NCBI RefSeq assembly: GCF_000381025.1
Contig: NZ_KB905823.1
Location: 146,798 to 210,797 of the forward strand
Origin: Streptomyces sulphureus DSM 40104
GTDB lineage: Bacteria > Actinomycetota > Actinomycetes > Streptomycetales > Streptomycetaceae
Length of the DNA: 64,000 bases
Reading direction: 5' to 3'
Below the pieces are notes generated by a model that worked only from the letters and a program-made list of their open reading frames with translations, had not been told where the DNA came from and ran no database searches. Positions within the stretch are counted from its first letter, which is position 1, and every line of letters starts with the position of its first letter. The position numbers and the translations under genes were made by a program. Positions 11,445 through 20,305 of this stretch are shown in pieces.

Positions 11445-12977
11445 ATGCAGCACGAGGCTTCGGGAGGGACAGCCCACGGTCGGCGGCTCGACGAACTGTT
11501 CCACGACCGGATGGTGCAGAGCCCGCAGGCGGTCGCCCTGGTGGACGGCGCACACACGGTGACCTACGAGGAACTGTGGGACGAGGCCGGCCGCGTCGAG
11601 GCACAGCTCACGGAAAACGACGTGGTGCCCGGCGGCCTGGTCGGGCTCCACATCAGGCGCGGATGGCAGGTCGTCGCGGGCATCCTGGGCATCTGGCGAC
11701 ACGGCTCCGGCTACGTTCCCGTCGACCCGCGCTATCCGCAGGCACGCCAGGACTACATCATCCAGAACGCGGGCCTGCGCCACCTTGTGACCGGCGACGG
11801 TGACGGCGAGCTGAGCGTCGCCGTGCGGAAGGGCGCCGCGGACGTCGCGCCGGCGGTACCGCACGACACCGCGTACATCATCCACACCTCCGGTTCGACC
11901 GGGGACCCCAAGGGCGTCGTCGTGCGGCACACGCACGTGGCAGCTCTCCTGGAAGCGTGCGCGAAGACGTACGAGGTCGGGCCCGAGGACGTCTGGTCCT
12001 TCTTCCACTCGCACAGCTTCGACTTCAGCGTGTGGGAGATCTGGGGTGCGCTGCTGTCGGGCGGGCGGGTCGCCGTCGTGCCCCACGAAGCGGCCACGGA
12101 TTCCGGTGCGTTCGCCACCTTCCTGGCCCGGCACCGGGTCTCCGTGCTCAGCCAGGTCCCGTCGGTCTTCGGCTACCTGGTGCGCGCGCTCGCCGCCGAC
12201 CCCGTGCCCTTGCCGGACCTGCGGTACGTGGTCCTGGGCGGTGAGGCCATCGTGCCGCGGACGCTGCTCCAGTGGTTCCGACTCGGCGTGGCCCCGCACG
12301 CGGAGCTGTACAACATGTACGGCATCACGGAGATCACGGTGCACGCCACGGTCGCCAAGCTCACCCCGAAGGTGCTGCGCGCTCCGTCCGTCGGTACCCC
12401 GATCGGGTCTCCGCTGCCCCACCTGGACATCGTGCTGCTGGAGGACGGCCGCCCGGTGTCGCCCGGTGTCCCCGGCGAGCTGCACATCGCGGGTGCGGGT
12501 GTGGCGGAGGGGTATCTGGACCGACCCGCGCTCACGGCAGAGCGGTTCCCGCGCTACGAGGAACTGGGCGGTGACCGGGTCTGGTACCGCAGCGGTGACT
12601 ACGCCGTCGAGCGCCCGGACGGCGGGTTCGAGTACCTGGGGCGCCGCGACGACCAGGTGAAGATCCGGGGCTTCCGCATCGAACTGGGCGAGATCGAGGC
12701 CGTACTGGCCGAGCAGCCGGAGGTGCAGGAGTGCGCCGTGGTGGTCGTGGACAGGCAGGGCAGCCCGGCCCTCGTCGGCTGCTTCGTCGCGGACCCCGAA
12801 ACGCCGGGCGCTGCCACGCCCGCCGCGGTCGCCGCGCTCAGGGACCGGCTCGCACAGGTCCTGCCGCGGCACATGGTGCCGGGCAGCCTCGTCCCGGTCG
12901 ACGAACTGCCGTTGACGCTCTCGGGAAAGCTCGACCGCGGAGCTTTGGTGCGTCGGGTGTCCGATGCCGGCCGGTGA
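11445..12977 (+). CDS. Stand-alone amino-acid adenylation enzyme with threonine-like code
   Basis: A 510-residue single adenylation domain without a carrier protein. All core motifs are intact: HTSGSTGDPKG (147), FDFSVWEIW (192), VLGGEA, NMYGITEITVHAT, GELHIAGAGVAEGYLDRP, YRSGDYA, DDQVKIRGFRIELGEIE, and the catalytic Lys in LTLSGKLDR (about 495). Reading the specificity positions by eye gives D-F-W-S-V-G-M-V-H-K, which differs from the usual threonine code D-F-W-N-I-G-M-V-H-K at two places. ATG 11445 is picked for the strong GGAGGAAGGA site nine bases upstream; ATG 11361 is an alternative. It probably activates Thr or a close relative and passes it to a carrier protein in trans, the terminal NRPS module being the obvious candidate. 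Confidence 0.9.
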   Translation: MQHEASGGTAHGRRLDELFHDRMVQSPQAVALVDGAHTVTYEELWDEAGRVEAQLTENDVVPGGLVGLHIRRGWQVVAGILGIWRHGSGYVPVDPRYPQARQDYIIQNAGLRHLVTGDGDGELSVAVRKGAADVAPAVPHDTAYIIHTSGSTGDPKGVVVRHTHVAALLEACAKTYEVGPEDVWSFFHSHSFDFSVWEIWGALLSGGRVAVVPHEAATDSGAFATFLARHRVSVLSQVPSVFGYLVRALAADPVPLPDLRYVVLGGEAIVPRTLLQWFRLGVAPHAELYNMYGITEITVHATVAKLTPKVLRAPSVGTPIGSPLPHLDIVLLEDGRPVSPGVPGELHIAGAGVAEGYLDRPALTAERFPRYEELGGDRVWYRSGDYAVERPDGGFEYLGRRDDQVKIRGFRIELGEIEAVLAEQPEVQECAVVVVDRQGSPALVGCFVADPETPGAATPAAVAALRDRLAQVLPRHMVPGSLVPVDELPLTLSGKLDRGALVRRVSDAGR

Positions 12978-13068
12978 GAGGCCCACGAGGAACGAGCGCG
13001 TGAACGCGACTGCGGGAACGCACCAACAGCCCCCGGGACGACCCGGGGAAGAGAACGGGGGAGCCATC

Positions 13069-14853
13069 GTGCGCAAGGTGCTCATCGCCAATCGCGGCGA
13101 GATCGCGGTCCGCGTGGCCCGCGCGTGCAGGGACGCGGGCATCGCGAGCGTCGCCGTCTATGCCGATCCGGACCGGGACGCGCTGCATGTGCGTGCGGCC
13201 GACGAGGCATTCGCCCTGGGCGGCGACACCCCGGCCGCGAGCTACCTGGACGTCGCCAACGTCCTGAAGGCCGCCGCCGATTCGGGGGCGGACGCCGTCC
13301 ACCCCGGTTACGGCTTTCTCTCGGAGAACGCCGACTTCGCGCAGGCCGTTTCGGACGCGGGCCTGACCTGGATCGGCCCGCCGCCGTCTGCCATCCGGGA
13401 CCTGGGCGACAAGGTCGCCGCGCGGCACATCGCGCACCGTGCGGGCGCTCCGCTGGTCGCGGGCACCAAGGACCCGGTCTCCGGCCCGGAGGAGGTCGTG
13501 GCCTTCGCCGAGGAGTACGGGCTGCCCATCGCCATCAAGGCCGCCTTCGGCGGCGGCGGGCGCGGCCTCAAGGTCGCCCGCACGCTGGAGGAGGTCCCCG
13601 AGCTGTACGACTCGGCGGTGCGCGAGGCGGTTGCGGCCTTCGGCCGCGGCGAGTGCTTCGTCGAGCGGTATCTCGACCGTCCCCGGCACGTGGAGACGCA
13701 GTGCCTGGCGGACAAGCACGGGAACGTGGTGGTCGTCTCGACCCGTGACTGCTCCCTGCAGCGCCGCCATCAGAAGCTCGTCGAGGAGGCTCCGGCGCCG
13801 TTTCTGACGGAGGAGCAGAACGCCGAGCTGTACCGTGCGTCCAAGGCGATCCTGCGCGAGGCGGGCTACGAGGGCGCGGGCACCTGCGAGTTCCTCGTCG
13901 GCCAGGACGGCATGATCTCGTTTTTGGAGGTCAACACCCGCCTCCAGGTCGAGCACCCGGTGAGCGAGGAGGTCGCGGGCATCGACCTGGTACGGGAGAT
14001 GCTCCGTATCGCCGACGGCGAGGAACTGGGCTACGACGACCCGGTGCTGCGAGGTCACTCCTTCGAGTTCCGCATCAACGGCGAGGACCCGGGCCGCGAC
14101 TTCCTTCCGGCCCCCGGCACCGTCACCGGCTTCGCGCCGCCGTCCGGGCCGGGCGTCCGGCTGGACGCGGGCGTCGAGTCCGGCTCGGTCATCGGTCCGG
14201 CCTGGGACTCCCTGCTGGCCAAGCTCGTCGTCACGGGCTCGACCCGCCGCCGGGCCCTCGAGCGGGCGGCGCGGGCGCTGGACGAGTTCACCGTCGAGGG
14301 CATGGCGACCGCGCTCCCCTTCCACCGGACCGTGGTACGGGACGCGGCGTTCGCGCCGGAGGTCAACGGGTGCGAGGGCGAGCCCTTCGACGTCTACACC
14401 CGGTGGATCGAGACGGAGTTCGTCAACGAGATCAAGCCGTACACGGCGCACGGCGCCGGCGCGGACGCCGATGCCGAGGAGGCGTCCCGCGAGACCGTGG
14501 TCGTCGAGGTGGGCGGCAAGCGGCTGGAGGTCTCGCTGCCGTCCGCGCTCGGGATGCCGCTGGCCCGCGCCGCGGTCGAGGGAGGGGCGCGCAAGCCCCG
14601 CCGCAAGGCCACGAGGAAGTCGGGCGCCGCCGTCTCCGGGGACGCCCTCGCGTCTCCGATGCAGGGCACCATCGTCAAGGTCGCCGTCGAGGAAGGCCAG
14701 CACGTCGAGGAAGGCGAACTGGTCGTCGTCCTCGAAGCGATGAAGATGGAGCAGCCGCTGAACGCCCACCGCGCGGGCACGGTGAAGGGCCTCGACGCCC
14801 GGATCGGCGCCTCCGTCTCCTCCGGCGCCGTCATCTGCGAGATCAAGGACTGA
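13069..14853 (+). CDS. accA: Acyl-CoA carboxylase alpha subunit (biotin carboxylase plus biotin carrier)
   Basis: A 594-residue protein with an N-terminal biotin carboxylase (KVLIANRGEIAVRVARA, HPGYGFLSENADF, AAFGGGGRGLKVA, RDCSLQRRHQKLVEEAP, EVNTRLQVEHPVSE) and a C-terminal biotinyl domain with biotin Lys in VLEAMKMEQP (residue about 559). It carboxylates biotin with ATP and bicarbonate for the beta subunit at 7297. GTG 13069 has GGGGGAG just upstream and gives the usual N-terminus; an in-frame ATG at 12964 inside the preceding gene would add 35 unrelated residues. Separation of alpha from beta and epsilon by two ligase genes is unusual for a housekeeping set and marks it as part of the biosynthetic cluster. 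Confidence 0.95.
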   Translation: MRKVLIANRGEIAVRVARACRDAGIASVAVYADPDRDALHVRAADEAFALGGDTPAASYLDVANVLKAAADSGADAVHPGYGFLSENADFAQAVSDAGLTWIGPPPSAIRDLGDKVAARHIAHRAGAPLVAGTKDPVSGPEEVVAFAEEYGLPIAIKAAFGGGGRGLKVARTLEEVPELYDSAVREAVAAFGRGECFVERYLDRPRHVETQCLADKHGNVVVVSTRDCSLQRRHQKLVEEAPAPFLTEEQNAELYRASKAILREAGYEGAGTCEFLVGQDGMISFLEVNTRLQVEHPVSEEVAGIDLVREMLRIADGEELGYDDPVLRGHSFEFRINGEDPGRDFLPAPGTVTGFAPPSGPGVRLDAGVESGSVIGPAWDSLLAKLVVTGSTRRRALERAARALDEFTVEGMATALPFHRTVVRDAAFAPEVNGCEGEPFDVYTRWIETEFVNEIKPYTAHGAGADADAEEASRETVVVEVGGKRLEVSLPSALGMPLARAAVEGGARKPRRKATRKSGAAVSGDALASPMQGTIVKVAVEEGQHVEEGELVVVLEAMKMEQPLNAHRAGTVKGLDARIGASVSSGAVICEIKD

Positions 14854-14978
14854 CGCCGAGTCACGTCAGCCGTGCATCGATTCTGATTGCGCCTAACAAT
14901 GAGGATGCGCTAAAAAGAGTGAGTGAATAGCGAAATGTGGCTCGCGGAGCCCGGCGGCCGGTCAGCGAAGGCGGGGAC

Positions 14979-16556
14979 ATGAAGGACGACGACGCCGTGA
15001 GGGCGGAACCTTACGGGAAGCGCTGGTGGGCGCTCAGTGCCCTGGTGCTGAGCCTGCTGGTCATCGGCCTGGACATCACCATCCTCAACGTGGCACTGCC
15101 GACGCTTGCCACGGACCTGGGGGCGAAGAACAGGGAGCTGCAGTGGATCGCCGACTCCTACACCCTGGTGTTCGCGGGCCTGCTGCTGCCCGCCGGCGTG
15201 CTCGGGGACCGGTTCGGCCGTAAGAAAATGATCATGGCCGGGCTGGTGATCTTCGGCGTCGCCTCGGCGTGGTGCGCCTGGTCCACGGGGCCGACCGAAC
15301 TCATCTATGCCCGCGGCCTGCTGGGGCTCGGAGCGGCCATCGTCACCCCGCTGAGCCTGTCGATCCTCCCCGCGATGTTCCCCGAGGAGGAGAGGGGCAA
15401 GGCCATCGCGATCTGGTCGACAGGCACGGTCCTCGGCCTGCCGCTCGGACCGATCCTGGGGGGCTATCTGCTGGAGCACTTCTGGTGGGGCTCGGTCTTC
15501 CTCATCAACGTCCCGGTGCTCGCGGCCGGTCTCCTGTGCGCCGCATACCTGCTCCCCGAGTCGCGCGACCCGGCCAAGCCGGGTGTCGACCTGGTGGGCG
15601 GGGTGCTGTCCACCGCCGGGCTGTGCAGCCTGCTGTACGGAATCATCGAAGGGCCGGACAAGGGGTGGAGCGACGTCACCATCCTCGGGACCATCGCCGT
15701 CGGGCTGCTGGTGCTGGCGGTGTTCGTGCTCTGGGAGAGGCGCAGCGGCAGACCCCTCATCGACTTGGGCCTGTTCTGGAACAGGCGGTTCGCGGTCGCC
15801 ACTCTCAGCCTGACGGTGCTGTCCTTCGTGCTCTACGGCATTCTCTTCGTCGCCCCGCAGTACCTGCAGGTCGTACTGGAGTCCTCGGCACTCGGTAGCG
15901 GCGTGCGGCTGCTGCCGCTCGTGGGCGCCTACATGGTGGGTGCTGGGGTCAGCGATGCGCTGGTGAAGCGGATCGGCGCGCGGTGGGTGACGGGAGGTGG
16001 ACTGGTCATCCTCGGCGTCGGCATGGCCGTCATGGCTGGGATCTCCTCGGAGAGCGGATATGCCCATACGGTGTGGGCGTTTTCCGTCCTCGGAGTGGGG
16101 CTCGGTATCTCCTTGCCGCCGTCGGTGGAGATGGTGATGGCGGTACTGCCCCCCGGCGAGATGGGTCGGGGCACCGCGCTCACGACCGCCCTGCGACAGG
16201 TCGGCGGCGCTCTGGGGATCGCAGTCCTGGGCAGCATGCTCGCGTCGTCCTACTCCAACGGCGTCGAGGAGGCCGCCCGGAGCGCGCCGTCGCAGGTCCA
16301 AGCCCAGGTGGAGGACTCGGTGGCGGCAGCCTCGGCGGTCGCCGATCGGATGGGTGAGTCGGGTGAAGCTTTGCGAGCTACTGCCTACAAGGCATTCACA
16401 GATGGGATGGCATCGCTTTCACTACTCTGTAGTATCGTCGCGCTCCTTGGTGCTTCGGTGATCATCCTGCTACTCGCGAAGCGGGGCGGCGAGGAGTCCG
16501 GGCAGCGTCCGGTGAACGAAGGCAGCGAAGGTTCTTCGGCGGATCTGAGGGCCTGA
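14979..16556 (+). CDS. MFS drug exporter, DHA2 (14-TM) family
   Basis: A 525-residue integral membrane protein. The motif after helix 2 (GVLGDRFGRKKMI) and the export-type motif C region (GTVLGLPLGPILGGYL) place it in the EmrB/QacA branch of proton-driven exporters. TM segments run through almost the whole sequence, and the C-terminus is a short charged tail. ATG 14979 has GAAGGCGGGG before it; GTG 14937 in the same frame is less likely. It follows the carboxylase in the same direction after 125 bases and most likely exports the cluster product and gives self-resistance. The TetR gene downstream is the likely regulator. Confidence 0.9.
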   Translation: MKDDDAVRAEPYGKRWWALSALVLSLLVIGLDITILNVALPTLATDLGAKNRELQWIADSYTLVFAGLLLPAGVLGDRFGRKKMIMAGLVIFGVASAWCAWSTGPTELIYARGLLGLGAAIVTPLSLSILPAMFPEEERGKAIAIWSTGTVLGLPLGPILGGYLLEHFWWGSVFLINVPVLAAGLLCAAYLLPESRDPAKPGVDLVGGVLSTAGLCSLLYGIIEGPDKGWSDVTILGTIAVGLLVLAVFVLWERRSGRPLIDLGLFWNRRFAVATLSLTVLSFVLYGILFVAPQYLQVVLESSALGSGVRLLPLVGAYMVGAGVSDALVKRIGARWVTGGGLVILGVGMAVMAGISSESGYAHTVWAFSVLGVGLGISLPPSVEMVMAVLPPGEMGRGTALTTALRQVGGALGIAVLGSMLASSYSNGVEEAARSAPSQVQAQVEDSVAAASAVADRMGESGEALRATAYKAFTDGMASLSLLCSIVALLGASVIILLLAKRGGEESGQRPVNEGSEGSSADLRA

Positions 16557-16574
16557 AGCCGCAGCGAAATCGAA

Positions 16575-16606
16575 GGCCGGCCGCACCCGTGGGGGTGCGG
16601 CCGGCC
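16575..16606 (+). terminator. Perfect 14-bp GC hairpin between the exporter and TetR genes
   Basis: Arms GGCCGGCCGCACCC (16575-16588) and its exact complement (16593-16606) surround a GTGG loop. It begins 18 bases after the exporter stop. There is no U-run behind it, so it may be a Streptomyces-type terminator without U-tract or an attenuator in front of tetR. Confidence 0.6.
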
Positions 16607-16632
16607 CGCATGTGCGATATGAGAGGAATGCT

Positions 16633-17238
16633 GTGAAGTCCCCAGCTCCCGGCTTGCGCGAGCGCAAGAAGATGCGGATGCGCACGACCATCAGGCGTGA
16701 AGCCCTTCGTCTGTTCGTCGAGAACGGTTATGAGCGGACGACGGTCGAGCAGATCGCTGAAGCGGCGGAAATCGCCCACACCACGTTTTTTCGTTACTTT
16801 CCTTCGAAAGAGCACGTGGTCTTCGCCGATGAATACGACCTGCTGCTGCGGGAGGCCATCACTTCGCGCCCGGACGAAGAGCCGGTGCTGATGGCCGTGC
16901 GCAATGGGGTGGTCGAACTGTGCAGGAGCACTCTCGACGCCGACCAGGAGGAGTTGCTCACCCGCATGCGGTTGATCGACCAGGTGCCTGCACTCCGCGC
17001 ACGGCTGCCGCAGCACCAGCGCGATGAGACGGGATTCCTGGCGGAGTTCCTTGCCCGGCGGCTGGGGCGCGACTCCGACGATCTCGTGGTGCGGGTGCTC
17101 GTGGGAGTCCTGGGTTCGATGGTGGCGGAGGTCCTGCTGGCCTGGGCGAGATACAGCGGTGAGCAGCCCCTGGAGGAACTGTTCGCGTCCCTCTTCGATG
17201 AGGTGTCCGAGTTCTTCACCGCGGTCGGCGAGGGGTGA
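16633..17238 (+). CDS. TetR-family transcriptional regulator
   Basis: A 201-residue regulator. The N-terminal helix-turn-helix is clear: EALRLFVENGYERTTVEQIAEAAEIAHTTFFRYFPSKEHVVF. The C-terminal ligand-binding half ends in a MftR-like block (LVVRVLVGVLGSMVAEVLLAWA). GTG 16633 follows GAGAGGAATGCT; GTG 16612 further upstream is possible. It sits 76 bases after the exporter in the same direction and closes the biosynthetic run. By position it probably controls the exporter, but no clear operator repeat is seen in front of the exporter. Confidence 0.9.
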   Translation: MKSPAPGLRERKKMRMRTTIRREALRLFVENGYERTTVEQIAEAAEIAHTTFFRYFPSKEHVVFADEYDLLLREAITSRPDEEPVLMAVRNGVVELCRSTLDADQEELLTRMRLIDQVPALRARLPQHQRDETGFLAEFLARRLGRDSDDLVVRVLVGVLGSMVAEVLLAWARYSGEQPLEELFASLFDEVSEFFTAVGEG

Positions 17239-17768
17239 GTCGAGCCGATCCGGACCGCACTCAGTCCTGAAAGCCTGCCGATCTCGCCGAGGCGTCGCCC
17301 ACGTCCCCCCATCGCCGAAGCTGGGACTCCGGTGCCTCCGAGTGCGACGTCGAAAAGCGCATGCGCTACGCCAACTCTCTGAGCCAGTATCTGGTCTGAG
17401 GCCCGAATTCCTCGCGCAGGGGACGATCCTCGATCCGAGAAGCCTGCCTTCCCGTAGCCACTGAGATGAGCGGAGGCACTATCGCGCCGGCGTCGTAGGC
17501 GTGTGCACCTGAGCGCGTTCCTACGCTCTCATGCGTATCCCGGCAGTTGCGAGGTGGGCCCCGCCAACACCCGGCGCCCCGTCGGCGAACGACCTCCGAC
17601 GGGGCGCTACGGGCTGATGACGACCGGGCACCCAGCCACAACTATGCGTACGGGGGATGTCACGCACAGGGATGAACCGATATCCCGGACGCCATCGATT
17701 ACACTACTGACTATATTTCACTACTCACTAACAAGTCAACGCTCCCCCCGCCCTCTCACCCTCGAGCG
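17239..17768. other. No gene recognised
   Basis: About 530 bases without a frame that looks coding. Base use falls toward AT near 17690-17740. Nothing with recognisable homology was seen on either strand; the stretch lies between the lipopeptide cluster and the first gene relic. Confidence 0.5.
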
Positions 17769-17912
17769 CATCTCGTCGTAGGAGGGCGCCCAACGGTCGC
17801 CGGTCAACTTGCAGCCGGTGCCCCTCGTCGGCTGCTCGACAACTTCTTGCAGGCATGGCTCGGCGCGGGCGTTGCAGTTGTCGCCGCGCTCGTCGATCCA
17901 GTGGCGGAACAC
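17769..17912 (-). pseudogene. Relic of a secreted HNH nuclease (DUF1524-like)
   Basis: On the minus strand this piece encodes VFRHWIDERGDNCNARAE followed by LQEVVEQPTRGTGCKLTGDR and WAPSYDE. This is the pattern of the middle of actinobacterial HNH-family proteins (HW-DxDGCNTRxEVL, CxLTGGxWxSxYD). The signal peptide on one side and the HNH catalytic part on the other are missing: the frame becomes arginine-rich nonsense right after YDEM. The fragment is about 48 residues and cannot be functional. Confidence 0.6.
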
Positions 17913-18032
17913 ACTTCTCGCAGCCGGTGCGGTCCTCGTCGGCGACCTCCAGGGCGGCGATCGCCTCGGCGGCGCACCCGGAGTTCCTGGCCACCCTCGG
18001 AGTATCGCCACTGTGCGCGGCTTCAATGGTTC

Positions 18033-18617
18033 TCACATGGGCTCGGCCAGCCTGAGTAGCCTGTCGACCAAGGTGCGGGCTTGTTGCTCGTCGGGCGGCA
18101 CCCTGAACATCAATAGGCGGAAGTACATCGGGGCGAGCACGACTTCCAGCAGGTCCAGCACTGTGGGCGCCGTTTCGCCTCGGGCGGTTGCCCTGTCCAA
18201 CATGCCCTGTAGTTGCTCTTCTCTCGCCAGCAGTCCGGAGTGGGCGCCGTCTTGGGCGTCCTCCGGGGCTCCGATGCCGACCGCGACTGCGCGCAGGTAT
18301 ACCGCTCCCATCGGGGTCGCCAGGTCGGCGGCCGCCTTGACCGCGAACGCGGTGAGGTCGCCCCGAAGCGAGCCGGTGTCTGGCACGGGAGATCCACGGG
18401 ACAGCACCTCGTTCACCACGTCGTCGACCAGCGCGGACATCGTGCCCCATCGACGGTAGAGGGTGGTCTGGTGCACGCCGGAGCGCTCGGCGACGGCGGC
18501 AATCGTCACCTCCTCCAGGGCTTTCTCGGCGAGTAGTTCGGTGACCGCCGTGTGCACCGCCGTTCGAACCCGTGCCGAGCGCCCACCTGGCCGGCGAACG
18601 GGCTGTCTCTCGATCAT
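18033..18617 (-). CDS. TetR-family transcriptional regulator
   Basis: A 194-residue regulator from ATG 18617. HTH segment: TAVTELLAEKALEEVTIAAVAERSGVHQTTLYRRWGTMSALVDD. The C-terminal half (GSLRGDLTAFAVKAAADLATP and on to PMYFRLLMFRVPPDEQQ) fits the TetR_C_11 type often found next to efflux or oxidoreductase genes. An inverted repeat nine bases upstream of the start (18626-18651) is the probable operator, implying autoregulation. The divergent neighbour is a membrane protein gene at 18910. Confidence 0.9.
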   Translation of the reverse strand: MIERQPVRRPGGRSARVRTAVHTAVTELLAEKALEEVTIAAVAERSGVHQTTLYRRWGTMSALVDDVVNEVLSRGSPVPDTGSLRGDLTAFAVKAAADLATPMGAVYLRAVAVGIGAPEDAQDGAHSGLLAREEQLQGMLDRATARGETAPTVLDLLEVVLAPMYFRLLMFRVPPDEQQARTLVDRLLRLAEPM

Positions 18618-18625
18618 GCGGCCAC

Positions 18626-18651
18626 CCTAACGCGACAGCTCTTGCGTTAGG
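18626..18651. promoter_or_regulatory. Likely TetR operator (inverted repeat CCTAACGC-N10-GCGTTAGG)
   Basis: Perfect 8-bp arms at 18626-18633 and 18644-18651 lie directly in front of the TetR gene. A related half-site, TTGCATTAAGG, occurs near 18690 in the same divergent gap, so the regulator may bind at two places and control both directions. Confidence 0.6.
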
Positions 18652-18909
18652 AGCTCCCAGGTGGCTAGTCTTCGATGAAGCGAAAATTCTTGCATTAAGG
18701 GGGGTGCAGCGGCTCCTGTTCGACCACGGCGCGGTGGGGCACCGCTACCCCGGATCGTGAGCGGCGGCTACGACCGTTGGCACGACGAGTCGTCAGCTCC
18801 GTCGACCGACCCGCTCCCTGCGCGCGTTGCGGCCGAACAGGCGCCGCACGCATGACCATGAGCCTGGTCTGCGACCGGCTCGACAACACGCTTGCGTTTG
18901 GTGGCAACC

Positions 18910-19548
18910 ATGTCTGACACACGACTGCAGCCCGTCGTCACGGTGGCACTGTGGGATGTCGGCCTGGTCCTGGCCGCCTACTTCGCCTGCAGGTTGACCG
19001 GCCTCGACGGGTACGTCGCACTGCTGGCCGCCACCACCACAGCGTTGTTGCGCACCGGATACGTCATGGTCTGGCGGCGGTCCTTCGACGGTTTCTCCGC
19101 GGCCATGTGCCTCCTCTTCGGTGCCGGTCTGGCGCTTTCTTTCGTGACGGGGGACGAAAGATTGGTATTGGCCACCAAGTCGGTGATCACCGCGGTACTC
19201 GCTGTCGTACTTCTGGGGAGCATCGCCGTCGGAAGCCCCGCCGCATTCGGCGCGGCCAAGCGGTTCGGTGCGCGTGGAGAGGAGGAACGTCGAAGGTGGG
19301 ATCGGCTGTACGCATCGAAACCGGAATTCCGGCGAATCTACGTCACCATGACCTTCGTCTGGGCAACGGTTCTACTGATCGAGTCCGCACTGCGACTACC
19401 GTTGATATACATGCTGCCGATCGATGTGGCAGTCCCCGCGTCCTCCGTCCTCTTGCTGCTCAGCATTCTTCTGGCCGTATGGTGGAGCGCTTGGTACGGC
19501 GGCCGCGGCGAGCAGCGAGCGCATGCGGGAACGGCCGTCGCTGAGTGA
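18910..19548 (+). CDS. Small integral membrane protein, VC0807-like
   Basis: A protein of 212 residues with about five to six hydrophobic segments: VALWDVGLVLAAYFACRL, YVALLAATTTALLRTGYVMV, AMCLLFGAGLALSFVTG, an Ala/Val-rich segment at 95-115, VTMTFVWATVLLIESALRL and a last one near the C-terminus. The central GARGEEERRRWDRLYASKPEFRR links two helices, and this layout matches VC0807-type proteins of unknown function. ATG 18910 is chosen; GTG 18901 is also in frame. Its gene faces away from the TetR at 18033, with the likely operator between them, so it is probably that regulator's target. Confidence 0.72.
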   Translation: MSDTRLQPVVTVALWDVGLVLAAYFACRLTGLDGYVALLAATTTALLRTGYVMVWRRSFDGFSAAMCLLFGAGLALSFVTGDERLVLATKSVITAVLAVVLLGSIAVGSPAAFGAAKRFGARGEEERRRWDRLYASKPEFRRIYVTMTFVWATVLLIESALRLPLIYMLPIDVAVPASSVLLLLSILLAVWWSAWYGGRGEQRAHAGTAVAE

Positions 19549-19602
19549 TGGACGCAGCGAGTTGGCTGCGTCAATGGTCAGGGGGGGAGTCGTCGAGGTC
19601 CC

Positions 19603-20230
19603 GAGCAGGGCTCCTGCCCGTTTGATGTGGCGAATGACGACCGCCGTCTGCACTGTCCGCACGCCTGGGGCTTCGCTGATTCTTTGGCTTATGTACTCGT
19701 AGAGCTCCTCGATGTCGCGGCATCCGACGGCGAGTACTGGATTCGTCGTGCTGGAGGTTGCTGCGGGATAGGCGACCTGTGGGTGAACGGCGACCGCGTG
19801 CCCCGTATTGTGGAGCGATGCTGATTCCACTTGAACCCACAACAGGGCTTCGACGCTGAAACCAAGAAGTTCGAAGGGGATTCTACGTCGAAATGGAGCA
19901 GGCCGGAGGCCGTCAACCGGTCGAGTCGCCGGCTGACGGCGGAAACTGGGCGATTGAGGCTTGCGGCCAGGTCGGTGAGCGAGGACCTTCCGTCTCGCCG
20001 GAGCTCGGCGACCATATGTTCGTCTTGTGGTCCAGACTTACCCGACTGTGACGCATCGGGGTTTCGGGCACTGGGAGATCCGTGAGGGCAGCTACCTGTG
20101 CCGCTGAAAGCTGGCAAGCTCGGCCGTTCCAACCCCGCCCCGCGAGAGTCTGCGCAATGGGCAGCGCACCGCCGGGCAGGCAACGCAGCCTGAGGAACCA
20201 ACGCGCCGCGTCCCGAACGTCGATGAGCAC
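19603..20230 (-). pseudogene. Frameshifted Lrp/AsnC-family regulator
   Basis: Three minus-strand frames together give pieces of one Lrp-type protein. First, DVRDAARWFLRLRCLPGGAL with PIAQTLA (20221-20144), like the first RAM domain of the double-HTH Streptomyces type. Then an HTH: HMVAELRRDGRSSLTDLAAS followed by LNRPVSAVSRRLDRLTASGL (20033-19878). Then a RAM domain: AVHPQVAYPAATSSTTNPVL ending VVIRHIKRAGALL (19842-19603). The frame changes at least twice, parts are missing, and the 5' end is cut off just before the GGT operon at 20306. It is not functional. Confidence 0.72.
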
Positions 20231-20305
20231 GCCTCTCGTTCCCGGTACCCGACCGGCTGCACCGCAAGGGCGATCAGCGCGCGGCGAGGCCGACGTGCGG
20301 CGGCA

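Noticed and set aside
14885..14899. ATTG-N7-CAAT repeat in front of the exporter as a TetR operator
   Set aside because: Arms of four bases are too short to support in a window of this size.
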